In this document: positions 1 through 10,300 of the stretch, one piece after another
Position numbering within the stretch: the stretch's first letter is position 1
Layout: every line of letters begins with the position of its first letter
NCBI GenBank assembly: GCA_003426165.1
Contig: QUAH01000001.1
Location: 248,001 to 312,000, forward strand
DNA length: 64,000 nt
Direction of reading: 5' to 3'
Origin: Candidatus Saccharicenans subterraneus
Lineage (GTDB): Bacteria; Acidobacteriota; Aminicenantia; Aminicenantales; Saccharicenantaceae
Program-made: the position numbers and the translations under genes
Notes under the pieces: generated by a model
The model's database searches: none
What the model was told of the DNA's origin: nothing
Seen by the model: only the letters and a program-made list of their open reading frames with translations

Positions 1-1
1 C

Positions 2-820
2 ATGAATGCCGTGGCCGGCCAGAACCTGCCGGAAGGACTGGGCCTTAAAGGAAAGGTGAACACGCCCCGCGGGGTGGTTGTTCTCGGTGATATTGTCGAT
101 GACGGGAATTCTTCGGAAGTTGAGAAATTCTGGCAGGAGTACGTGGCCGATTTCGGGCTGAAGGGCGACCAGCTTCTGGCCTATCCGGTCTATGAGGGCT
201 TCGGCGAGAACGATGGCTCTTCCGGCGGCCTGGTCAGGGCCAACCTCAGGAGCCGCAACCGTCTCCGGCCGGGGGTGAGAGGCATCTCGGCCGACGGCCA
301 GCATTATTCCTGGGATTGGGGCAAGGTACACTTTGTTCATCTCAACCTGTATCCGGGAAGCGTGGGAGAAGAATACCTGAACATCTGGCGCCGGCGGGTC
401 AGCGGGGATGCCCGCTATCCCAAGCACAGCCTGGAGTTCCTGGTTGAAGATTTGAGGAGAAACGTCGGCGGCAGCGGCCGGCCGGTGGTCATTTTCCAGC
501 ACTACGGTTTCGATTCCTGGAGCGAGGCCTGGTGGACCCAGAAGGAACGAGCAGCTTTTCTCCAGGCTATCCAGCACTACAATGTCATAGCCATATTCTG
601 GGGCCATGCTCACGTGGCCCAGAGCCTGAGCTGGAATGATATTCGTACCTGGGGTGTCGGGGCCTTTAACAATGACCCGGAGCCCGGGAACTTTCTGGTG
701 GTCAGCTTAAAGATGGGACGCAGGAACGGACAGATGACAGTGGCCGTGAAGAAAATGAACGACTGGCTCTCGGCAGAAAAGATCACCTTCCCGGTACGCA
801 AGGTCCCCAAGAGCAAATAG
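2..820 (+). CDS. Metallophosphoesterase, C-terminal part (5' end outside window)
   Basis: Calcineurin-like metallophosphoesterase, hydrolysing a phosphoester with two metal ions; the substrate cannot be told. Visible motifs are VVVLGDIVDDG (the GDxxD block), an END in place of the usual GNH(D/E) block, VIFQHYG (metal-binding His) and FWGHAH (the GHxH block). The family's first block, DxH, is absent, and the reading frame is open to the window edge. The real start therefore lies upstream and the ATG at position 2 is probably internal. The C-terminal residues form a short basic tail. It ends 65 bases before the convergent eRF1-like gene. The fold is confident; a more exact role is not. Confidence 0.75.
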   Translation: MNAVAGQNLPEGLGLKGKVNTPRGVVVLGDIVDDGNSSEVEKFWQEYVADFGLKGDQLLAYPVYEGFGENDGSSGGLVRANLRSRNRLRPGVRGISADGQHYSWDWGKVHFVHLNLYPGSVGEEYLNIWRRRVSGDARYPKHSLEFLVEDLRRNVGGSGRPVVIFQHYGFDSWSEAWWTQKERAAFLQAIQHYNVIAIFWGHAHVAQSLSWNDIRTWGVGAFNNDPEPGNFLVVSLKMGRRNGQMTVAVKKMNDWLSAEKITFPVRKVPKSK

Positions 821-885
821 CCCGCAGGTTTAATTTAGCGCAGGTAAGAAGTTCCGGCCTGGCCTCTTTTTCCGGTGCTGGTCAT

Positions 886-2037
886 CTATCTTTGGGTCTT
901 AAATTTAAGGAAACCTCCAATGTTCCCGTAGTGTTCCAGCCGGGAGGGCGGGTTGACCTGAGTCAGAGGTATATTCTTGTTAAGGGCAATTTCTATGGCT
1001 TCATCCACCACGTCGGCCACGGGCTCGGTCTTGACCTTGCAGGTGGGACAGGTCTCCTCGTTAAGGAACAGGCCGTGACAGCCGGGGCAGACCAGACCCG
1101 GCTTGGAAAAGTTGTGGGTTACGAGCAGGTGCCGGATTTCGTGTGAATTTAACTTCCGGAGAGTATCGGCCAGTCCGGCCACCGCCCGTCCGCCCCGCTC
1201 CAGCTCGGCCACGAAGGCCTTGACCAGGCCGGCTTCCTCTTCCCTCTTGAGCCGATCTTCCAGGTCCAGGCATTCCTGAAGCACCCGGGAGGCTTCCGTG
1301 CCGGGCCGGGATTTAAGCCGGCCCTTGAGTCGGTCTTTAACATAGGTGTGGAACAGGGGTTCAAGCTGGGGGTAGAACTGGTCGTCACAGCCCAGGAACA
1401 GCCAGTCAAAATGATTCTGTTTCAGGATTTCAAAAGTTCTCTGGGCCGCTTTTTTAAAATGCTCCAGCAACAGGGCGTCTATATGGCGTTCGATCCTCTT
1501 GGATTCGTAACCTTCAAAGCCGCCTTTCTTGACCTTCTTGGGAACATCGCTGGTCAAACTATCCAGCAGTTTGATCTCACCCATGCGAATTTCGTACCAG
1601 GAGGCCTCCCGTCGGTTCACCAGGAAGGCGCACAATTTCTTGAATTTTTCCAGGATGGCCGACAGCGGCCTGGTGTAAAAATCAAAGTCCTGGATGAGCC
1701 TGTTTCTCGGTCCGTGAGGCAGTTCCAGCTCCTGCCAGATGCTCCTGGCTGAACAGCAAAAAATGGCCAGCCCGGGCGCTTTCCAGGAGTTCAGCCGGTT
1801 GGTGCAGAACTGGGAGATCTTTTCCAGGTCCTCCAGCAGGGATTTTTTGACTTCACGGGACAGGTCTCTTGTTTCCAATGTCAGCCTGGCCTGATTCAGG
1901 AGCCCCTTGTGGGCGGCATTGATAGCCTTGAGGGGCTGCCGGCTCTTGTCGGTGTCGAGGTAAAAACTGGTGGCCTGGTAAGGATGGGTTTTCACCTGGG
2001 CCAGGGCCTCGGCCTGCGCAGAGCTGGTAAATTTCAT
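886..2037 (-). CDS. Bacterial archaeo-eukaryotic release factor (eRF1/Vms1-like) protein with zinc ribbon
   Basis: Resembles the bacterial eRF1-like (baeRF/Vms1-related) families, which are thought to act on peptidyl-tRNA in stalled ribosomes. An N-terminal alpha/beta domain is followed by a basic segment (KKGGFEGYESKRIERH) at the place where eRF1 carries its GGQ loop. Then come a long helical region and a C-terminal zinc ribbon with two CxxC pairs (CPGC and CPTC). The catalytic GGQ tripeptide is not present, as is usual in baeRF proteins. The start at 2037 is preferred over an upstream ATG because GAAAGGAGG lies just before it. The gene stands alone. The superfamily call is fairly sure; the molecular role is inferred from relatives. 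Confidence 0.7.
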   Translation of the reverse strand: MKFTSSAQAEALAQVKTHPYQATSFYLDTDKSRQPLKAINAAHKGLLNQARLTLETRDLSREVKKSLLEDLEKISQFCTNRLNSWKAPGLAIFCCSARSIWQELELPHGPRNRLIQDFDFYTRPLSAILEKFKKLCAFLVNRREASWYEIRMGEIKLLDSLTSDVPKKVKKGGFEGYESKRIERHIDALLLEHFKKAAQRTFEILKQNHFDWLFLGCDDQFYPQLEPLFHTYVKDRLKGRLKSRPGTEASRVLQECLDLEDRLKREEEAGLVKAFVAELERGGRAVAGLADTLRKLNSHEIRHLLVTHNFSKPGLVCPGCHGLFLNEETCPTCKVKTEPVADVVDEAIEIALNKNIPLTQVNPPSRLEHYGNIGGFLKFKTQR

Positions 2038-2175
2038 TTGACCTCCTTTCAGAAATTTAAGAGAGAGAAAAGATGGAGAAATATAAAAACTCACGCCGGA
2101 TTGAAAAATCTTGGTTCCTGATAACGGCTCTGATAAAAGCCACTGATTAAAAATTAATCTTCCGGCCAGGCTTTG

Positions 2176-2958
2176 TCAAGGAAAATCTGGCTCTTCCTGA
2201 ACCCTGTCTTTGGCGGGTTTACCCTTCCTGGTCCCGGGTGACCCGGGCCAGCGGATAACCGTGGTGTCGGCAATCTTGTCATGCATGGTCAGCCCGTGCC
2301 TGTCCCATAAAACCTGCCAGAAACCGAGAGAGGCAAAAAGGCCGGAGCAGACATACCCGTGGGCCCGTTCGAAGCACTGGTACCAGCCCAGGCGTGGTTT
2401 TCCTTCCAGGTCGATAACCTTCAGGCCGAAGAGCCTCTTGCCGGGGGTGCGTCCGCCAAACCGGAAAAACAGGACGAAATACAGCAGGGTGATTATGTAT
2501 TCCTTGATAACCTTGTAGGCCCGGTTTTCTAAACGTTCCCCGCTTTTTCCAGCCAAGCTGTCCCCGGCCTGTCTGAGCCGGGCCCCGGCCAGGGCTGTTT
2601 TGTAATTCTTTTCAATTTCCTCCGCGGTCAGGGCCGCGGCCCTCTGGAATTCTTCGTACGAAAGACGATCTTTTAAGATCTCAAGATATTCCCGTTTTTT
2701 ATCCGGCCCGGTCTGCAGACCCTTCTCCGGCGACCAGGTGGCGCTTTCTCCTTCTCTTATGGCCTGGACAGTCCTGGAGACTGGCGAAGGTTCATGCCGG
2801 AGTCTGGCCATAAGCTCGGCATAACCGGAGTAGACTATGGAGGACAGGATGGCTATTATCAGGGCATCCAGCCCGAAGGCCAGGCCGCGACGGATGAATC
2901 CTGCCTGCGAAGGATGGGCTTTGTTTCTTGGAAAAATGGCGGCGATTTTGTCTTTCAA
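2176..2958 (-). CDS. RDD family membrane protein
   Basis: Integral membrane protein of about 260 residues with the RDD fold. The first helix follows FIRRGLAFGLDALIIAI. The second half has GGRTPGKRLFGLKVIDLEG, a classic RDD signature, and the last segment contains RHGLTMHDKIADTTVI. Between helices 1 and 2 lies an unusually long charged insert (about residues 45-130) predicted to be soluble. The only start in frame at this end is a TTG, with GAGAG just upstream. RDD proteins are of varied function (transport, Na+/H+ antiport, or envelope assembly), so no substrate is assigned. The C-terminus is rich in Lys, Pro and Gly. Confidence 0.75.
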   Translation of the reverse strand: MKDKIAAIFPRNKAHPSQAGFIRRGLAFGLDALIIAILSSIVYSGYAELMARLRHEPSPVSRTVQAIREGESATWSPEKGLQTGPDKKREYLEILKDRLSYEEFQRAAALTAEEIEKNYKTALAGARLRQAGDSLAGKSGERLENRAYKVIKEYIITLLYFVLFFRFGGRTPGKRLFGLKVIDLEGKPRLGWYQCFERAHGYVCSGLFASLGFWQVLWDRHGLTMHDKIADTTVIRWPGSPGTRKGKPAKDRVQEEPDFP

Positions 2959-3301
2959 ATTGCTCTCTTCTCAGCTATCTATCTTATATATATTATCAGA
3001 TGTTTTCCACCGCTCTTTAATATCGCTTTAATGCCAGACCCGCTTCCTGTCTCCGGTGTTAGTTGCCAGGGGCGGGCAACATTGTGCTTACTCGTTGCTT
3101 CTATGCATTCAATTCTGGCGATGCCTGCGATTAGCGGGCTTGCTGCCAGCAGCCTGTCTTGATACTTTTGACAATTCTATCTGTATCGAAGCCGGGAACG
3201 GATTTAGCAAAAAGATGACCTTGGTTCTCCGCGATGGTAAAAAAAGGGCCCCGCTCGCGGTCTGTCGAGCGAGGCCCCTGTTCTTGCTGGTTGAACCGGA
3301 A
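2959..3301. other. Intergenic region, 343 bases
   Basis: No credible gene. It holds the rho-independent terminator of the FadL-like porin at its right end and presumably the promoter of the RDD gene at its left end; I see no convincing -35/-10 pair there. Confidence 0.6.
3239..3278 (-). terminator. Rho-independent terminator of the FadL-like porin
   Basis: On the minus strand a 12-base stem (3277-3266 with 3257-3246, one C/A mismatch) and an 8-base loop are followed directly by a run of seven T (3245-3239). It lies 23 bases past the porin stop codon. Confidence 0.8.
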
Positions 3302-4630
3302 CTAAATCTTGTAGTTTATCCCCACGGCGAAGGTGAAGGTGTTCCGGTCGAAAGTTCTCTGGTAAGTTCCGAGGATGTTATGATAGAAGTTTCTGGTGTA
3401 TGACCTGTAAAAAACGTAAAGGGCGCCAGCATCCAGGCTGATATTTTCGCTGATTTTTAATCTGGCACCCCCGCCTATAGTATCGCTGCTCAGTTCATGT
3501 CCCAGGTCGTCCTGATAATATTCGCTCAGATTGAAGGAGGTCCTGAGATAACCGAGGCTCAGGGTAACAGTCCGATTAAGGTCATATTCCGTGCCCAGGC
3601 CGAGTTCGAAGGTGTTTTTCTGAACCAGGTTTTCTGCCCCTTCCCAGTTGGCATCCCTATCGAAGAAATAGTTGAAAGAGGCGTAGAAACGGAGAGCAGG
3701 CAGGGCGGAGTATCTTATACCGCCAGAAAGAATGGCCGGAACGTCGTAACGATAGACGAGACCGTCCGGGAACAGGTAGCCAAAATCGTCAACCGTGGTT
3801 TTGGTTTTAAGCTCCATCTTGGTTCTAAATTCATACTTAAGCGAGAAGGTGAGGGATTCCCAGGGAGAGACATTCAAGCTCAGGATGGGCGTCCAGCCGG
3901 TCCCGGTTTCCCGGGCTTTAACGTCCTTATCGGCAAAGCCATTGGCCATTTCGGGATAACCCATGCTCATGAATAGATCGTAGGCATAGACCCAGCCCAT
4001 GCCTATTATGTTATACCTGATATCATACATATGACCTTCGTAATCATTCCTGGCCTGCAGAAAGCGAAGACCGGCACCGACCGATAGCCAGTCGGTGACA
4101 GAATAGGCCGCGTTAAATTGATAGCCAAGATAGACCGATTTGCCCTTAAAAAATATATCCACATCATATCCGGAGGTGGGCAGGTCCCAGGATTCCAGGT
4201 TGAGCCTGACTGAAGCGATGGGCTCCTCGAAGCTGGGTAGCCCGGTCCTGTACCTGGCGGAACCGCCGCCGGCATTGGGCCCGAAGCCAAAGGACAGGGC
4301 CAGCCGGTTTTTCTTGTAGACGGCATATAAATTTGGATAGACCGGAACTCTTATTGTGCCAACATAATCAGGATTGTTTAAGAGCGGAAAGGAACTGTTT
4401 ATCTTTTTGTCCTGGAAGATAACCTGATTATGAAGAGCAAAATGCCACCCGTCCGGGAGCCTGACCAGTCCGGCCGGGTTGTAGTAGACGGCGTCAACAT
4501 CGAGGGAAGCATTTCTCGATAGCATCCTGATATAAGCCGCACTTTGATTGGTGTTGGTCAGGATGCTGGCTTCGACCGAAGCAACCATTACCAGGCCCAG
4601 CAGACCAGCAATAAGCAATTTTCTTGTCAT
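3302..4630 (-). CDS. OmpP1/FadL/TodX family outer membrane protein
   Basis: Outer-membrane beta-barrel related to FadL, which imports long-chain fatty acids or hydrophobic compounds. A signal peptide (MTRKLLIAGLLGLVMVASVEA) is followed by the family's N-terminal plug region, NTNQSAAYIRMLSRNASLDVDAVYYNPAGL; the YNPAG motif is the family hallmark. The remaining ~350 residues are alternating amphipathic strands, and the last strand ends with a terminal aromatic/aliphatic pattern (FAVGINYKI). Start 4630 was chosen over the upstream ATG because AAGGAGGTCATTTAT precedes it and the signal peptide begins there. A strong terminator follows. Substrate unknown. Confidence 0.85.
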   Translation of the reverse strand: MTRKLLIAGLLGLVMVASVEASILTNTNQSAAYIRMLSRNASLDVDAVYYNPAGLVRLPDGWHFALHNQVIFQDKKINSSFPLLNNPDYVGTIRVPVYPNLYAVYKKNRLALSFGFGPNAGGGSARYRTGLPSFEEPIASVRLNLESWDLPTSGYDVDIFFKGKSVYLGYQFNAAYSVTDWLSVGAGLRFLQARNDYEGHMYDIRYNIIGMGWVYAYDLFMSMGYPEMANGFADKDVKARETGTGWTPILSLNVSPWESLTFSLKYEFRTKMELKTKTTVDDFGYLFPDGLVYRYDVPAILSGGIRYSALPALRFYASFNYFFDRDANWEGAENLVQKNTFELGLGTEYDLNRTVTLSLGYLRTSFNLSEYYQDDLGHELSSDTIGGGARLKISENISLDAGALYVFYRSYTRNFYHNILGTYQRTFDRNTFTFAVGINYKI

Positions 4631-4824
4631 ATAAATGACCTCCTTAAAAAAAATAGCCGATATTTTATAAAATACAAAAAAAGCAATCAACCTGTTTTTA
4701 CTTTCACCCCGGGCGGAATTCCTGCCGGTAATATCCCCAATTCCTGGCCTGATTTTGATGTCCGGCCCGGTCTTTACAGAAGGCCCTTAAATATATATAA
4801 TTATTCTGCTTACCGAGGCTGGTT

Positions 4825-4911
4825 GCGGAAGTGGCGGAATTGGCAGACGCGTAAGCCTCAGGAGTTTATGGCCGAAAGGCTGTGTGGGTTCGAGTCCCAC
4901 CTTCCGCACCA
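4825..4911 (+). tRNA. tRNA-Leu (anticodon CAG)
   Basis: Complete class II tRNA. The acceptor stem GCGGAAG pairs with CTTCCGC. The anticodon stem is TAAGC/GTTTA around the loop CTCAGGA, giving anticodon CAG. A long variable arm (GGCCGAAAGGC region) is typical of Leu, and the T arm is GTGGG-TTCGAGT-CCCAC. The 3' CCA is encoded. It reads CUG, a heavily used codon in this window. Confidence 0.96.
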
Positions 4912-4923
4912 CCTTTTTTATTT

Positions 4924-6276
4924 ATGCCTCATAAAAAACGCCTCCTTCTCATCAACCCCTGGATATATGATTTTACCGCCTGCGATTTCTGGCTGAGACC
5001 GCTGGGGCTGCTTTACCTGGCCTCTATCATCAGGGAGCGAACCAGTCTTGAGATAGATTTCCTGGACCTCCTGGACTGCAGCCGGGTCGGGAGTGAATAC
5101 GGTTTTCGGAGCAGGGTAAAACCCGACGGCCGGGCCTCCTTTTACAAGGAAGAAGTTCAGAAGCCAGACCTATTCCGTCATATCCCAAGAAAGTTTTCCA
5201 GGTACGGCTGGCCCCTGGCCCTGGCTGAGGATTTCCTGAAGGGGCTCCCGCCACCCGAAGCGGTGCTACTGACCTGCACCATGACCTACTGGTACCCCGG
5301 GGTGCAGGCAGTCGTCGCGCTGGTCAAAAAGGTCTTCGGCCGGGTCCCGGTGATACTCGGAGGCATTTATCCCTCCCTCTGCCCGGAGCATGCCCGCAGC
5401 CAGTCGGGAGCCACGGTGGTGGTGACCGGGGCCGGAGAGCAACAGGTCCTGCCCCTGCTCAAAGAAATCTGCGGGCCGGAGGTGCTAAAGCCTGGTTCGG
5501 ACGAGCTCGGATTTTCCGGACTTGATTCGTTTCCGTTTCCAGCCTATGACCTCTACCCGGATAGGTCCACCGTTTGCCTGCTTACATCCAGGGGCTGTCC
5601 GCTGAATTGCAGTTACTGCGCCAGCCATCTTCTTTTTCCCGGATTTGAGCAGAGGCAGCCGGAGCGGGTGGTCTCCGAGATACTGCATTTTCACCGGCTG
5701 GGGGCCAGGAACATTGCCTTTTATGACGATGCCCTGCTGCTCAACCAGGAGCGGCACCTGTCGAAAATCCTGGAGGCGGTGGCCAGGTTCCAGCCTGGGC
5801 TTAATTTTCATGCGCCTAACGGTATTTCTCCCCGGGCAGTGGACCTGGAGCTGGCCGCTCTCATGAAAAAGGCGGGCTTCTCCTCGATTTTTCTAAGCCT
5901 GGAAAATTCCGACCCGGACTGGCTCAGGCAGACAGGGCCCAAGGTGGAGGCCGCCGACCTGGAAAGAGCTCTGGACTGCCTGGAAGAAGCCGGCTACCGG
6001 CGAGGTGAAATTTCTGTTTACGTCCTGGTCGGTCAGCCATTACAGACCGGCGACCAGGTTCTGGACAGCTTGAAGCTGGTTAGGAAGCTGGGGGCCCGGC
6101 CCCGCCTGGCTTATTACTCTCCTGTTCCCGGAACCCGGGACTGGGAACTGTTGCTGGAAACCGGAAAGCTCAGAGCCACTTCCGACCCCCTTCTTCACAA
6201 CAAGCTGGTTTTTCCCTATTTCTGGGGAGGCCTGACTCCCGAGGAGCTGGAAGAAATCAAGCGAGACAGCCGCTGA
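4924..6276 (+). CDS. B12-binding-domain radical SAM protein
   Basis: Radical SAM enzyme with an N-terminal cobalamin-binding-like domain (about residues 1-160, starting KRLLLINPWIYD and including the PPEAVLLTCTMTYW stretch) and a radical SAM core with CPLNCSYC (CxxxCxxC, binding the 4Fe-4S cluster) near residue 235. The closing region resembles the HemN/Elp3-type C-terminal part (YVLVGQPLQTGDQVLDSL). The likely reaction is methylation or rearrangement of an unknown substrate. The start is only 12 bases after the CCA of tRNA-Leu and has no Shine-Dalgarno sequence, so its mRNA is probably released by tRNA processing. The stop is 60 bases before the GWxTD gene. Confidence 0.8.
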   Translation: MPHKKRLLLINPWIYDFTACDFWLRPLGLLYLASIIRERTSLEIDFLDLLDCSRVGSEYGFRSRVKPDGRASFYKEEVQKPDLFRHIPRKFSRYGWPLALAEDFLKGLPPPEAVLLTCTMTYWYPGVQAVVALVKKVFGRVPVILGGIYPSLCPEHARSQSGATVVVTGAGEQQVLPLLKEICGPEVLKPGSDELGFSGLDSFPFPAYDLYPDRSTVCLLTSRGCPLNCSYCASHLLFPGFEQRQPERVVSEILHFHRLGARNIAFYDDALLLNQERHLSKILEAVARFQPGLNFHAPNGISPRAVDLELAALMKKAGFSSIFLSLENSDPDWLRQTGPKVEAADLERALDCLEEAGYRRGEISVYVLVGQPLQTGDQVLDSLKLVRKLGARPRLAYYSPVPGTRDWELLLETGKLRATSDPLLHNKLVFPYFWGGLTPEELEEIKRDSR

Positions 6277-6336
6277 AGCCGGCCCGGGTTGATTTAATCG
6301 ACCCAGAAGGGTAATTTATAAGGGGAGATAGGTTAG

Positions 6337-7278
6337 ATGCGAAAAAAATTTTTTATCATTTTCCTTCTGTCCTTTCTGAGCCTTCTGGTCAGCTCCTGCC
6401 TGATGAGCCGGCTCGAAAAGAAACTGAAACCGGCCGACCAGGACTGGCTGTCCGAGGTTCGTTACATCATCACCCCGGAGGAGCGCAAGATCTTTCTGGA
6501 GCTTCCGGAATCCGAACGGGAGAAGTTTAAGGAGGATTTCTGGACGCGACGGGACCCGGACCCTGATACCGAGAAAAACGAGTATAAGGACGAATATTAT
6601 CAACGCCTCAACCGGGCCAACCAGATGTTCCTGGGAGAAGGTCGCCCGGGCTGGCTGACCGACCGGGGCCGGATCTACATCCTCTTCGGGCCACCCACCG
6701 AACGTCATACCTACCCGATGGAGGCCGCCGGCTACTGCCGGGAAGTCTGGTACTACGGCAGCTTTCCGGTCATCTTTATCGACGAACACTGTTCGGGCAA
6801 TTTTATTCTTTCGGCCATCAATCTGGAACACCTGCAGGACCTGAACCTGGCCCAGGGGTATTTCCAGAACACCATCACCCAGGAAAGAAGCGTTTTTGAT
6901 TACGACCTGAAGCTGGCCCGAAGCCAGCGGACCGGAAACAGCCTGAAAGCCCGGTTAGCCTTCAGCATGAAGTATGAGCAGATCTGGTTTGAAACCCGGG
7001 ACGATGCCAGCCTGGAAACCCAGCTTTTCCTCACGGTTGAGATCAAGAACCGGGCCGGAGAGACAGTTTGGAGCGGCCAGAAAACCGCCAACCTGACCTT
7101 TACCGACGAAGAAGAGTTGAAAAAAATGAGGGGACTCAAGTTCGCCATGGATATAGAAATAAACCTGCCGGATGAGAAATATCCCCTGCCACCGCCTGGT
7201 AAGTACCTGATGTATTCAACCCTTAAACAGAGAACCGAGGGCAAAGAGCTCAAGAAGGTAACCGAGATCAAGCTCTGA
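6337..7278 (+). CDS. GWxTD domain-containing lipoprotein
   Basis: Lipoprotein with a signal peptide ending in the lipobox LVSSC (Cys about residue 21). It contains the GWxTD signature in GWLTDRGRIYILFGPPTE, followed by the aromatic WYYG block. The domain is common in Acidobacteriota and Aminicenantes, and its function is not established. The N-terminal third contains a charged helical section (EERKIFLELPESEREKFKEDFW) that usually precedes GWxTD. The C-terminal part is a beta-rich domain (residues ~180-310). GGGGAGA lies upstream of the ATG. It is one of the best taxonomic hints in the window. Confidence 0.85.
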   Translation: MRKKFFIIFLLSFLSLLVSSCLMSRLEKKLKPADQDWLSEVRYIITPEERKIFLELPESEREKFKEDFWTRRDPDPDTEKNEYKDEYYQRLNRANQMFLGEGRPGWLTDRGRIYILFGPPTERHTYPMEAAGYCREVWYYGSFPVIFIDEHCSGNFILSAINLEHLQDLNLAQGYFQNTITQERSVFDYDLKLARSQRTGNSLKARLAFSMKYEQIWFETRDDASLETQLFLTVEIKNRAGETVWSGQKTANLTFTDEEELKKMRGLKFAMDIEINLPDEKYPLPPPGKYLMYSTLKQRTEGKELKKVTEIKL

Positions 7279-7303
7279 AACAGGAACAGGACCGAGAAAC
7301 CGC

Positions 7304-10300
7304 TCAGAACTTCAGGCTGAAGGTCAGCTGGCCGGACCGCGTGCCGTAAAGGGCCAGGATTTTCTGGTAAGAAGGGCTGTAAATCCTGGTGCCGGCGGAG
7401 CTGCCTTCACCCTCCGGGTACCAGTAACCACCGTCGTTTAAGTCTTTAAGACCGTACTTTTTCCCCAGGACGTTGAGGACATCAATCGCCACATTGAGCC
7501 GCGTTTTCTGGCCGACCCTGAAACTCCGTTCCAGCCTGAGGTCCAGGCTGTGGAAGTCGGGCCATCTCCTGGACCCGGGCTCTTCCAGGTAGACCGTGGC
7601 CGGAATATTCTGGGCCTGGTGGCTTTCCAGCCAGCTGGTCGGCGGAACAACAGTTACGGTCCTGGCCCAGGGAGTTCCGCTCAGGTACTGGAAGAGGGCG
7701 CTCAGGTAAAAGTCCCGGGGCAGGCGGTAGGTGCCCATGACCTTGATAATCCAGGGGCGGTCCAGGTCCAGGCGGCTGCCGGTGGTAACATTGACCAGGG
7801 AATTGGGAGAATTGGCCAGCTGGGTCAAAGTGGTGGCATTCAGGCGACTCAGCCCGGCATTGCCCTGGGCCCGGCTCCAGGTGGCCGAAGCCAGGAGCTG
7901 CCAGTTGTCGCTCATTTTCTTTCTGGCCACCAGCTGGACAGCGGAATATTTTTGCTTCAGGCCTTCGACGTTGCTGAGCCGGGTGAAGAAGGCTGGAGCT
8001 CCGGATGAGGGAAAATAAACTGTGACCGGAACCTCTCCATAACCAGACTGGCCGGGGACCACGGTGGAAAAAGGTATCCAGAGTCCGGCGACCTGGTCGG
8101 CTGAATACCATTCCCGGTCGGCATCGGGGTCGTAGAGCACATCCTCTAAGATCCTGGTCCTGGTTCTGGAGATGTAAGACAGCGACAGGGTGAACATTTC
8201 GGACAGCTGCTGTTCAAGCGTAGCTGTCCACTCCGTGGTCTGCGGGGCCTTTAAATCAGGGGAAACCCTCTTCAGGAAATAATCTTTAAGATGAATCCGG
8301 TAGTCCTCGGGCAGGGGCAGGAAGGTATCATCGATGTCGGCCGCTCCGTCTTGATTTTCGTCGTACCAGTAGAAATTGTGATAACCGGTGGCCCAGCCGG
8401 GTCCGAAAGTCATGAGGTAGCTGAGGTTGATGTTATCCGGGTAGCGGCCGAACGAACCTTTGAGCAGGGTCTTCCCGGTTCCCAGCAGGTCAAAAACCAG
8501 TCCCAGCCGCGGGGACAGGTTATACCAGATTACCATGTTGTCCCAGGAAGGGTAGTTTACCGCGCTGTAAGGATTAACCCCGTAAACAGGCCTGATGGTA
8601 GCCTCGCCGGCATAGAAAGAAAAGCTGGTGCCGCTTATGCCTTTATAAACCGCGGCCAGGCCCGATTGAATTCTTTCGAACTTCAGACCCAGGGAAAAAT
8701 TCAGCCGCCGGCCGAGGTTAAAGGTGTCGTGGAGATAAAGGGTCAGGCGGTGCGAGGTGGCTCTCTGCAGCAGGCCATCCCGGGCCGCGCTGGCCAGGTA
8801 GAAACCCACCAGGCCCTTTCCGACCAGGTTCCCGGTCTCGGGAGAAACGCCGGTCCCGTAGTAATATGGATTTCCGTTCAGGTAATAATGAATCAGGTTG
8901 CTCGACTTCCAGACCGAATCGTCGGCCCGGGTGCTCTGGTACTCGGCCCCGGCCACCAGTTCATGGAAGGCTTTCAGGAAGGTCTGGAACCTGGTGATGG
9001 AAGCCCCGGCCCTGAAAACTTCACCGATCTGGTCCCGGTTAAAGGGACCGCTGCCCCAGCTGTAGCCGCTGCCCAGGTCTACATAGCGGGGATTACTCTC
9101 TGCCTTGGCATCCAGTCGCCTGGGCAGAGAATCGCGCGTGTAGAACAGGAACAGGCTGGCCTGGGTGGCCTGGTTTAACTTGTAGCCCCCGCTGGCGCTC
9201 AGCAGAAAAAGATTCTGCCCGGCTATGTTCAGTGTGGCTATCTGGGGGTTAAAAGGCGTCAGGAACTCGGGGTCCACGGTCTGACTGTTCTTGTTAAAGC
9301 TCAGCATAATCGAAGCATTGATTTCGGCCGTAACCTGGGAAGTGAAACGGAAAAGGGAGGTGAAATCACCAGCTTTCCAGCTGTACATCGGGTAGGGCAC
9401 GTTGTTGGGGTCGCGCCAGGGAGCAAAGGGCGTAGACCTGGCCCGGCGGTTGTACCTGAAATTGGTGAAATACCAGACCCGGTCCGGGAGGATTGACCCT
9501 TCCAGGGCGAGGTCAAAGTCGAGGTTATAACGGTCCTTGACTATCGGAGGGGATTCCATCTGGTTCAGTTCGTCCTGGCTCCAGAGGCTTCCGGTTAAGT
9601 TGCCGCCGGTACCAAGAAATTGAAGCTGACCGGAAGAACGGTTTTGCCCGTTGCGGGGGATTATTTTAATGAAGGCGCCGGAAGTCGAGTAGTTCTCCAC
9701 CGGGTTTCCGGCGTTAACGATTTCAATTTCCTCAACGGACTCAGGATTTATGTTCCGGGCCAGGGTCAGGTTCAGGGGGTGGTTGAGGTCGTTGCCGGAA
9801 AAAGTGACCAGGCTGGAGCCGACCGCAGAGCCGTTGACCGAAAAGTTCAGGTCGCGGGGCGGTGTTTCGGGATTCAATCCCGGGGCGAGCTGCAGAAGGC
9901 CGGCCAGGTCCTTGGTCCTGGGAATATGATTTAAGATATCCCTATCCAGAACATGTGATATTCCCGGGTTTTCTTTATCCAGGGCCGGCAGCGGATAGAG
10001 AAGAACCCTTTCCTCTTCCTGGTCTTCGGCCGCTTCCAGGCTGACCGGCAGGGTTAGTGTCTTACCGGTCTCTACCCGGATGTCATTGATTATGGCCGTA
10101 TGAAACCCGGGGGCTTCCACGGCCAGCTTGTAGCTTCCGGACGGGAGATTCAGAAAATAATAATAGCCGTTCTTACCGGTTAGAAAATATCGGAGACCGA
10201 CCAGGCTGGGGGAGGACAGGTAGATGTAAGCCCCCTCCACCGGCTGACCTGATTTGTCGGTAATTCGGCCCTTGACCGACCCGTCGAGTTTAACCGCAGC

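Noticed and set aside
3246-3278. A long hairpin resembling a plus-strand regulatory RNA
   Set aside because: It is followed on the minus strand by a T-run just past the porin stop, so a terminator explains it.
7482-8111. Long antisense reading frames opposite the TonB receptor and other GC-rich genes
   Set aside because: They have composition typical of antisense frames in GC-rich DNA (Gly/Pro/Arg-rich), no ribosome sites and no recognisable domains.
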